This document shows positions 56,627 through 64,000 of a DNA stretch of 64,000 nucleotides, piece after piece. Positions within the stretch are counted from its first letter, which is position 1; each line of letters begins with the position of its first letter. Both the position numbers and the translations under genes were made by a program. The stretch is from contig FWCC01000164.1 of assembly GCA_900169235.1 (NCBI GenBank), forward strand, positions 245,009 to 309,008, read 5' to 3'. Below the pieces are notes generated by a model. The model searched no databases. It was not told the origin of the DNA and was given only the letters and a program-made list of their open reading frames with translations. The stretch comes from Zarea fungicola (lineage: Eukaryota; Ascomycota; Sordariomycetes; Hypocreales; Cordycipitaceae).

Positions 56627-57663
56627 CTATTTTAGCATCCAAACACTCATCATGTCAGTGCCTCTTCCATTTGGATAAGACTCTGGTGGTGCAAAGTACA
56701 GTACACGCTTGAAAGCACCGGCTGGCGTTTCGATCTCTTCCGGCGGCTTAGACACAAGACCATCATCTCCCTGTGCCAAAAGATTCCAGTACACGCCGCG
56801 GAGACCCCATGGCGGACCTGTTTCGTTCAGGTCGCGGTACAAGGGAAACTCAAGACAGATAAGTACACCTGTTGGCTCTAAAAGCTGACTCATTCGATTC
56901 GCCCAATCTCGGCGCATTTCTGGCAGTAAAGCGCAGAGAAACTAAGAGAGCCAAGGTGGTCAAAACATGAAAGCTCACATCAAAAATCATAATTAAAAGG
57001 ATCTTTATCGTGTAGTCGTAAATGACATCAAACTTGGTTGCGTCGCCGTCAGCACAGGCAGGCTCCCAGTCTCGCCGGAAGAAATCGCCTGCGACAATCT
57101 GGATCTTGCCGCAGCCCTCTGTCGGCAGGTAATCTTTGCTTCCAAAGTTATACTCATTGGGCTCGGCAATCTGGGAAGTAGCGTACTCCCTTGCGGCTTC
57201 GGCACCAGTTTCGGATACTTCGAGACCGTACACGTCGAAACCATGTAGAGCTAGCATAGCGACATCGTAGCCTCTGCCACACCCCTAAAATGTCATCAGT
57301 TTTCCAGTCAAAAAACTACTTCTGTTGCATTCATTCAATTTTCCTTTGACTTTTAGGCTACCCTGGCATGGTGGGCTCATACCGGCACAAGGGCTCTCAG
57401 GCGCCTACTGTCTTGTCGCTCGTTAATAACCGTAGGCGCGGACTCGACAAAGTTAATCAATGCGATCGAAGGCGTTCCTCGGTCCCAGAGGTCGCTTTGA
57501 CTAGATTCCCAAAGCTGTGACCATCTTTTACTTTGGCCCCCACGTTCGCTTCGTGATGCCAGCAGTCAGTAGGACAGGAAGGATTGAAGCTTGATGAATG
57601 TACTAACGAGCCATCAAAGTGCGCAATCAATCGGCCGGTAGGATGCGATGTTGGGGGTTCCAT
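56627..57663 (-). CDS. Thiol/thiopurine S-methyltransferase-like enzyme, splice site doubtful
   Basis: Minus-strand exons 57663-57608, 57548-57383, 57284-56979 (or 57284-57009) and 56941-56627. The protein of about 270-280 residues has the TPMT-like pattern: WSQLWE...LWDRGTPSIAL, then LVP|GCGRGYDVAMLALHG (SAM-binding motif I across intron 2), VYGLEVS and FDVIYDYT, then FLCALLPEMR..WA.RM. The expected donor of the last intron should directly follow DYT, but there the sequence is ATAAAG instead of GTAAAG (57008). A cryptic GTGAGC at 56978 would restore the frame with eight extra hydrophobic residues and a 37-nt intron. Known relatives transfer methyl groups from SAM to thiols or halides. It may be partly or fully inactive. 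Confidence 0.72.
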
Positions 57664-58948
57664 TTTCTGAATAATCAATAAAAAATAATTCAATCAGTGT
57701 TTTTCAATTAAGAATGAACTTCCGGAGGTATGGCGTCCGTCGCCATTTATAAAGACTTTGGCAGATGGCATTTGACTCCACTAAACGCCCAAAAAGCGTT
57801 TCCCGGTGCTTTGGCCTAGCTCATAAGGCTCTATCTAGTTAGTTAGCTGATCTCCGAACCGTGATGAGTCAAGCTGCAACGTCAACTCGGCGCCAGGTCA
57901 CATCGAAGAAGGGTAGCTTTTCCTAGAAGCGCTTGGTTCCAGTAATTGGACCTTTCATTCAAGAAAACTGCCCGCCTCCAAGTTTAAAAATACACAGCCA
58001 GTATTCTCTAGACAATGTACGTTTTTATCTTGTGAGAGTTATTTAGTTTGAAAGACCAGGCTTGTTAGCGTCAAAAAAAAATCCGAGACAACGGCGGAGG
58101 ACTGTTTGGCTCAATTATATGAATCCATTGGGCAGATCCAAAGAAGCTGTCACTCTGCTAGAGCTAGACAGCGAACGGATTTATAACATGCCGGGAACCT
58201 TTGCATTGCTTCTTCGCGACCAGCGATGTGGCCCAGGTGGCCGATGGGACCCTTCACTTGTACATTGCTCCACGGCTCTTCAATGGGCTTGAGAAGGTAC
58301 GTGTAGCGATGGCTTAGAGACCAACGAGAAATTACTCTAGAAGGAGCCGAGCTTGCATCACCTGATACAGAATACAACACTTGGTACTACGAGAGGATCA
58401 ACCCCCCCTTTCAACCGCTACGTGGAAGTCTATTATGAGCTTTTACACTGTCGCTGGCTCAGGCGCTTAATCATGCAGCAGATTGCGCTGCCCAGCCGTT
58501 TTGCTACTGTGCAGTGCGGGTGCAACATCATTCTCTTGACTCTATTTGGGATTGGTTATTTACGTCACACCGTGCCTGGTGGGTTTTTCCCATACCATCT
58601 TCCGTGGCCTGCGAACCGAGGCAGTAACGAGAGTGTCCAACACGACTCTCGTTTCAACTGGACAGTCAGCTTTGTTAATCACAATTCCTATATTATTGTC
58701 ACAGTAATGGCAAGTTCCATGTTTACGTGCCAGGCACTGGTAGTTTAGGGTTTGTGACTGAGAAAGCTTAAAACAATGCGCCGTGGAAGAGATGGTGTTG
58801 ACGTACCGCGTCCGCTTTTAGCCAAGCGTCGGTTCAGAGGCAAACCGCGCCAAAGAAATAGTCGAGTCAGGGCAACCACGTAATCCTCCTGACATGTCAT
58901 CCATTTCAACCCCTTCACATCGTCAGATGGACAACTGCATCAAAGGAA
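57664..58948. other. Intergenic region with a possible small gene
   Basis: The left end has a minus-strand TATAAAT at about 57747-57753 and an AACGCCC core suited to the methyltransferase promoter. The interval 58060-58750 contains protein-like plus-strand pieces, described separately. Nothing else is supported. Confidence 0.4.
58187..58748 (+). other. Possible spliced exons of an unknown gene or gene remnant
   Basis: A plus-strand frame ending ...LYIAPRLFNGLEK at 58296 meets a GTACGT donor at 58297; an acceptor AAG at about 58341-58343 continues into the open frame that runs to 58748 (RYVEVYYELLHCRWLRRL). The pieces look coding but I cannot find a convincing start or name a family. It may be a remnant of a larger gene. 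Confidence 0.3.
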
Positions 58949-59933
58949 ATGGAAGGACGAATTGAAATAGCTCCCATGCACCAGCTTTCGCAGGTAATGT
59001 CCAACCAACTTTGCCACACCACGGTACAACCAACTTACCAATTGTCACTAGTCAAGGGATGAAGATGACGACTGGACTGGTGTAACGGATAAGGCGGAGC
59101 GGCGCCGGCGACAGTGTCGTCTAAATTCGCGAGCATACCGTTTGTGAACCTTTTAATGTGCCAATAATTGGCCATTCGGCTGACATGTCATTGCAGGAAA
59201 CAGGAGAGTTCAACAGGATAAGTATGCCATGAGCAGGACTCAGCCACCACCACACCACTCTCAATTTACTTCAATACCAGAGCAGAGCGATGCGAATGTG
59301 GTCCATGGAGCTTTGAGTCAAATTGTACGTCGTACGCGCCAAGTTTCCGAAGAGCCCGAATGCGTGGTTGCCCAGGCTGCAGAATTTGCACCGTTTCGCC
59401 TGGATGGGACCGTAGACCTGCCGCTATCGTCCGATCATCTTATTCCCCTCCTGCAGTTCAACGCCTTTCGCGCTACCCTGACAAACATTATTATCTTATC
59501 CGTCGCGCACCTCATCCCAGCGCGATGCGACATTACCGAGGCTCTGAGAGTAACGCCGCTCTTTAACATCCCTTCGACGCCACCGCCTTCGCTGAGACCA
59601 ACGGCGCTCCAGCAATCCGTGCCGCATGAGACCTGGATCGATCTGCTTCCCGACCCCATCATGCGCAATAATGCCATTCGCTTCATGCACACGTTTAGCG
59701 CCAGTGACATTTGTGGCGACATGCTGGGGCATGTTGGTCAAGGGCGAAACACAATTGAGATGACTGGGGTCCTGGTTTGGGGCAACCCGTGGGAGGTTGA
59801 AAGTTGGGAGGTGACGGAAGGTTTCCTGAAGCGGTGGGGTTTCCTCTTCAAAGGATGTCGCGAGGCCATGACAGCGACGAATTTCTGGAGAACACGAAGG
59901 GGTGACGAGCCGCTTGTTTTCGAAATCCAGTAG
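58949..59933 (+). CDS. bZIP transcription factor with DUF3425 domain
   Basis: Exons 58949-58993, 59052-59139 and 59197-59933 (introns 58 and 57 nt, GT-AG, phases close) encode 289 residues. Exon 2 carries the basic region: DDWTGVTDKAERRRRQCRLN followed by SRAYR, which continues across intron 2. This matches the bZIP-like DNA-binding segment of the fungal DUF3425 family. The C-terminal 180 residues are the DUF3425 region (PLSSDHLIPLLQFNAFRA..., WIDLLPDP.MRNNAI, ending ..FW..RRGDEPL). A classical leucine zipper is short or absent, as is common in this family. The product is nuclear. Clustered TGACGCTA sites upstream of the neighbouring dehydrogenase gene could be its targets (inference). Confidence 0.88.
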
Positions 59934-60135
59934 TCATGGGATGCCAATCATCGTGCACGGATCCAAGTTGCTCAATGATTGCAAGCGGAAGCTTTTAACA
60001 CGTCTGAGATTGAATTCACAGACTGGAGTGATTTGGAGTTGGTTGATTGATGCGCTGCAATATGGTATAATATTAATGAATATGTGTACAAACTGACTAT
60101 TTGTCTCAATGATCCCACCACGATTCTGTGTGAAC

Positions 60136-61159
60136 TCAGCTAAATGGCTTGATTTGCTCCAGTGACCAATTCCAAAACCGCTCCGCGATACCAGTTCCTC
60201 CCTCAGAAGTGGGCTTGGAACCCTGGACCAAATCAGGTCTCTGCACACCGAAGCGGCCCCAAGGCATGAGCCACGCACCACTCTTCTCCAGGCTTACATC
60301 TGGCGAAAGGCCAGCAAAAAGCTCAGTGTAGGCTCCATTGATTGGCGGATATACCATCATATCAATAACCAACATCTCCAACTTTGGGACATGGCGCTGC
60401 AGGTCTGTCTTTAGATTTCCTGGGTGGAGAGAGACGCTGGTGATGCCGTCGTCCTTGTGCAGCCTCGCATACTGCGTTCCGTAGTAGTATACACCGGCTT
60501 TGCTGACACCGTACTTTTCCCACTTCCCAATATCCTTCTTGTAATCCAAATTGCTGAAATCGATACCACCGGGTGGCGAGCGGTGTACTGCCGATGATGA
60601 TACCCAAACGACACGAACAGAGCCAGGCATTACAGTCTTGGCCGTGCTCACAAGCACAGGCGTGAGGAGCTGCGTAAAGAGGAGAACGGCCAGGCAGTTG
60701 GCGCCTAGCTGCTGTTCATAGCCTTGCTTTGTTGTTGTGCCGTTGGGGGGGATCATGACTCCAGCATTGTTCCATAGCACATCCAGTCTATTTTCTCGTT
60801 GTAGGAACTCGCCGGCCGATTTTTTGATCGAGGCTAGGTCATCGAGATCGAGATGTAGGTATATGAGCTCGCCACGTGATTTTGGATGCGCTTGTTTTAT
60901 TTCGGCGATTGCGAGGTCGATTTTCTTGGCGGATCGGGCGGTAATGTACACTTTGGCGTCGTACGAATATAGAATCTTGGCTAGCTCTTTTCCGACGCCG
61001 CTAGAACATCCAGTAACCAAGAAAACCTAAGAAAAGTCAGCACCCGGGCTGTTCTTTCAAAGTATCGGGCATATGGCCGACCTTTCCAGCTTGGCTGGCG
61101 ATTGATCTCTTGGTGAACCGAGCCTTTGGGGGGAAGTTGTCTTTAATGAAGCTGGGCAT
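60136..61159 (-). CDS. Short-chain dehydrogenase/reductase
   Basis: Minus-strand exons 61159-61082 and 61026-60136 (intron 55 nt, phase 0) give 322 residues. The Rossmann dinucleotide motif TGCSSGVG is at about 31-38, NNAG near 112-115, the catalytic Ser in VWVSSSAVH and the YGVSK pair with Tyr near 198 and Lys near 202. The N-terminal PKARFTKRS.ASQAGK leader is typical of the retinol-dehydrogenase/WW-domain-oxidoreductase-like fungal SDRs. It should reduce or oxidise a carbonyl/alcohol with NADP(H). The substrate is unknown. Six copies of an AGCGTC-core element lie upstream, between this gene and the transporter gene. Confidence 0.92.
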
Positions 61160-62337
61160 TTTGGACGCTTTCGGCGTCGCTTGCTGAAATAGCGAAGAGT
61201 TTGTGCGAAATCAGATAGAATCAGTGGACTGATGCTTTGCAGGAAAAGTCTGGAAGAAAAATGCAAGGAAAATGAAGAATTATATATGAAGCTCAATACG
61301 GCGGTTTGTCTCCTGATTCAGGATTGAAGCAGCAACAAAACTGGTTCTCGATACTCAGTCGCGACGGAGCGTCATCCGCTTGCAGAGCTAGCATCGACAA
61401 ACAACACATTAGCGTCATCTGGACACATCACTAGCGTCATACGCCTGCATCTAGCTTTGCCTAATAAGTGCTTGTGTCATTTATTGTCGGGGCAGTCGTA
61501 GTTAATCGGCAACTTTGCGTCTGCCGTACCGTGTACTTCTTCGTGGGGCAATAGCATTTTTAACCTACATTAGCAGAATATGCTTGTTATGTATCTGTTT
61601 TGGCCATCTATGTACTCTGTTACGTGTGTATGTACCAGGCTCCATAACTGCATTCCTCTGTCGGGACATGGAAATTGCGCTCGATACTAGCGTCATCGCA
61701 CTGTCGGAGTAGAATTACGCCGGGTAACAGAGTTAGCGTCGTCAACTCCGAGATGTTAGCCACGCGTTGCGGTTTAATGATTTAGCCTTCCGCTATTGGA
61801 ACATTGTAAAAGTGCGAATAGTAACGTTGCCGGAATGTCGGACTCATGCTGTTTCCGCCACAGTCCCCCGATTTGACCGATGCGGCTGGCATTCATCCGA
61901 CGTTAGCGTCATCTATAATCCTTTTGGCGTCCGTGTAGTTGCTGTTCGGCAGGGGACGCCGGAGGCAACGGTCTTGTTGGCACAGTACCTTCCAAGTCAA
62001 TACTACCCAAGCTAGTTTGTGCAATACTTTTCACAATGGTACGAGTCAGCCTAACTGAGATTATCTACGTCATTTTATGTATCTTGCATTTGGAATTACG
62101 TTGCCACACGAGACTGCTCAACATATTGTGAACTACAGCCTCGGCTTACAAACCACCTAGGTTTGAGTGCGAGAGTGTTTTCCGGACAGGAATTATAAAC
62201 CCAACACTATCATAAATTGATTCCATCTGTTTACCCTTGGATAATTATTCCTTCAATGTCTATAGTCTAAAGTCTATTTGCGCAACAGTGGAATATGGCG
62301 GCCGCCAGTGACGGAGTCAACTTCTCCCAGCCCTACC
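61160..62337. other. Intergenic region upstream of the dehydrogenase gene
   Basis: No gene is supported in this stretch of about 1.2 kb. Its most distinctive content is the six-copy repeated element listed separately. Confidence 0.5.
61368..61912 (-). promoter_or_regulatory. Cluster of TGACGCTA-type sites upstream of the dehydrogenase gene
   Basis: The string TAGCGTCAT occurs exactly at 61410-61418, 61432-61440, 61688-61696 and 61904-61912. Near matches are AGCGTCAT at 61368-61375 and TAGCGTCGT at 61734-61742. Read on the minus strand, the strand of the downstream gene, the element is ATGACGCTA, containing the TGACG half-site recognised by many bZIP factors. All copies face the same way. Confidence 0.7.
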
Positions 62338-63822
62338 CTACACCTTTCTTGCTTTCCACCAAGTCGTCATCATCATCTTGCGGCCGACTCTACTTCCTCT
62401 ACCACTCAATTCTTCATTCATTTCCATGTTTGCGCGATCAATATTGCTGGCATCGACACCAAGTATCCGGGTTAATTCATCCGTCTCGGATATCTTCCAG
62501 CCCCTCAGTATCAAAAGACAGAGACCAGCCATGATGTACGTGAAGCCGGCGAAAAGCTGCGCTCCAAAATAGCTCCCAGTCCCGGCAACAATCTGCAAAG
62601 CAATAGGCTCACTGAAGAGAGCGGCGGGTACAATAACAAGCCAGATCATGCACAATGCTGACGGGATGGTCCGCAGCCCAACCACTTCGGTGGCGACGGG
62701 TCCAATGGTCGTCCAAAAAGTCCCCGCGACACACCCACTGATGATGGAAAAAAAGATGAGAACCCCATACGTCTTTGCCTGGACCCATACAACAAGACAA
62801 AAGATCCCCGCCAGCATTGTGCTCACGGTTGACATGTTGATGCGCCCCGTGCGGTCGCTAAAGTACCCGATGAGCGGTCGGCCAATGGCCTGGCCCAGAC
62901 TGAAGAGTGAACCGACGAGAACAGATTGAGAGGTCGACAGACCAACCTTGGTGGCATAATCCGCCAAGCTAAAATTCAGAATAACGTAGCCAAATATGCT
63001 AAAGCAGCCAAAGCCGAGGAGGAGCAGGAACTCGGCCCTTTTCAGCAGCTTCGTATCAAAGGCTATTTGGCTGGAGCCAATGACTGCATTCCGATCGTTG
63101 ATGAGGGCTGTCGAAATGGCATTTACAAGTAGCGCAATGATGCCCAGGACCCGAAACGTCCACGCAAGCCCGAGGCTTCGAATCATGGCGCCCGTCGCAA
63201 ACGAGTAGACGAGCCCGCCGATGCTCGAACCGCACGACGAGCAGCCGTTGGCCAGCGACCGTCGCGTCGTAAACCATTGGGGAATAATGCCGGCCGAGGG
63301 CGTGAATAAGAGGCCCATGCCGAGCCCAAAGAGCAGACCCTGCGTGAGGAAGAGGTGCCATATCTTGGAAGCAAAACTGGCAGCAATCAAACTGGCAGTC
63401 TCCAGCACGGCGCCCCCAAACATGGTCGGCTTGGTCCCGTACCGCCGGACACAGGTCGTGGCAATGGGCGAGGCGACAAGGGCACAGCTAACGCTCAGGG
63501 ATCCGACAAAGGCGTACTGAAGAGGCGTCGTGCCTGGAAACGTATTGTTGGCGAGATAATGGGCTAGAAAGATGCTGTAGCTGGCATTGAGTCCCCAGCT
63601 GTGCGCATTGATGAGCGCGACGCAGACGGTGCACACCCAGCCATAACCACCGTTTGGCGGTGGCGGAGGGGAGTAGCCTGCCAGCCCATTAAGCTGAATG
63701 TTTAAGGAATCGTCATCGGTTTTGCCGTTTTTGCGCGACGAAAAACTTGCATTGGCCGAATGAGACACGGGGGAGGCGGAAATGTGGTCCAGTCGAACCG
63801 GAATAGTTGTTGTCTGCGACAT
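62338..63822 (-). CDS. MFS monocarboxylate-transporter-like protein (MCH family)
   Basis: A single-exon gene of 494 residues. A hydrophilic N-terminus of about 60 residues ends in PPPPPNGGYGWVC, the conserved start of the monocarboxylate porter fold (helix 1 D/N-G-G-(W/Y)-G-W motif). Twelve helices follow, with GLGMGLLFTPSAGIIPQWFTTRRSLANG at helices 4-5 and GRPLIGYFSDRTGR between helices 8 and 9. Fungal members (Mch-type) mostly transport substrates other than lactate, such as riboflavin or small organic acids. It lies in the same direction as, and 1.2 kb upstream of, the dehydrogenase gene. Confidence 0.93.
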   Translation of the reverse strand: MSQTTTIPVRLDHISASPVSHSANASFSSRKNGKTDDDSLNIQLNGLAGYSPPPPPNGGYGWVCTVCVALINAHSWGLNASYSIFLAHYLANNTFPGTTPLQYAFVGSLSVSCALVASPIATTCVRRYGTKPTMFGGAVLETASLIAASFASKIWHLFLTQGLLFGLGMGLLFTPSAGIIPQWFTTRRSLANGCSSCGSSIGGLVYSFATGAMIRSLGLAWTFRVLGIIALLVNAISTALINDRNAVIGSSQIAFDTKLLKRAEFLLLLGFGCFSIFGYVILNFSLADYATKVGLSTSQSVLVGSLFSLGQAIGRPLIGYFSDRTGRINMSTVSTMLAGIFCLVVWVQAKTYGVLIFFSIISGCVAGTFWTTIGPVATEVVGLRTIPSALCMIWLVIVPAALFSEPIALQIVAGTGSYFGAQLFAGFTYIMAGLCLLILRGWKISETDELTRILGVDASNIDRANMEMNEELSGRGSRVGRKMMMTTWWKARKV

Positions 63823-64000
63823 TCGTGCGGTGTCACTGAGGCTGTGGTGAGAAGGAGTCTAGCATTGTTAAAGAAGAAGAGATTTAAGGTAATTCGCTAC
63901 GATATTCAAACGGCCGAATCATAATAAGCCGAATAAATAATATGACGAGAGATGATGCGGCGAAAATTAACTTAACCGTATACTTGTGCCACGCCCCCAC

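Noticed and set aside
1..64000. tRNA, rRNA or CRISPR features
   Set aside because: No T-loop/anticodon-like arrangement, ribosomal sequence or spaced direct-repeat array was noticed while reading; a dedicated tRNA scan was not possible.

Overview
The window comes from a filamentous ascomycete (Pezizomycotina, probably Sordariomycetes/Hypocreales). The evidence is short GT-AG introns (about 50-80 nt) with CTRAC-type branch points, fungus-specific families (HET domain, PNP-NACHT-ankyrin receptor, LysM/CBM18 wall-binding protein, GH55 glucanase, homeodomain-C2H2 regulator, bZIP-DUF3425, Erg28-like) and wide, gene-poor spacers. The genus is not proven by the sequence. Most models below were assembled by joining exons by hand; where every exon phase closes without a stop, confidence is high.

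Left part (1-19,100): an NLR-type receptor gene (799-4638) with eight very similar 96-bp ankyrin units; the ER-lumenal DnaJ chaperone Scj1 with a C-terminal HDEL (5856-7206); a microsomal P450 (9270-7580, minus); a 639-residue protein I do not recognise (11267-13239); a divergent Erg28-like membrane protein (13680-14166); a small secreted Cys-rich protein (15358-14867, minus); and a HET-domain protein (19104-16759, minus).

Middle part (21,170-31,350): an ADP-ribosylglycohydrolase-family protein with a C-terminal beta-rich domain (23990-26149) is flanked by two closely related sugar/H+ symporters (22795-21173 minus; 27341-28918 plus), which looks like a catabolic module. A DHA2-type exporter (31346-29499, minus) follows. 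From 31,350 to 38,280 there is a gene desert with diverged repeat remnants, a purine-rich tract and a C15 run.

Right part: an F-box-like protein (38285-39808), then what I consider the most interesting locus. It holds a secreted NucA/NucB-type nuclease-like protein (40120-41473), a secreted LysM-3xCBM18 protein with a concanavalin-like C-terminal domain (43971-42204, minus) and a 1,471-residue GH55 glucanase with a long Pro/Thr-rich, acidic and Cys-containing tail (44783-49881). Together these suggest a wall-binding, wall-opening and nuclease-carrying antagonism system (inference).

From 50,150 to 57,660 lies a small core-less cluster. It contains a cystathionine gamma-synthase-like PLP enzyme, a DHA2 transporter that is now a pseudogene (two frameshifts plus one stop), a homeodomain-C2H2 regulator and a thiol/thiopurine-type S-methyltransferase whose expected splice donor appears mutated. 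A repeated promoter element is shared by the PLP-enzyme/transporter promoter and the regulator promoter. The end of the window carries a bZIP-DUF3425 regulator, a short-chain dehydrogenase whose upstream region holds six copies of an AGCGTC-core element (four of them exact TAGCGTCAT), and a monocarboxylate-type transporter.
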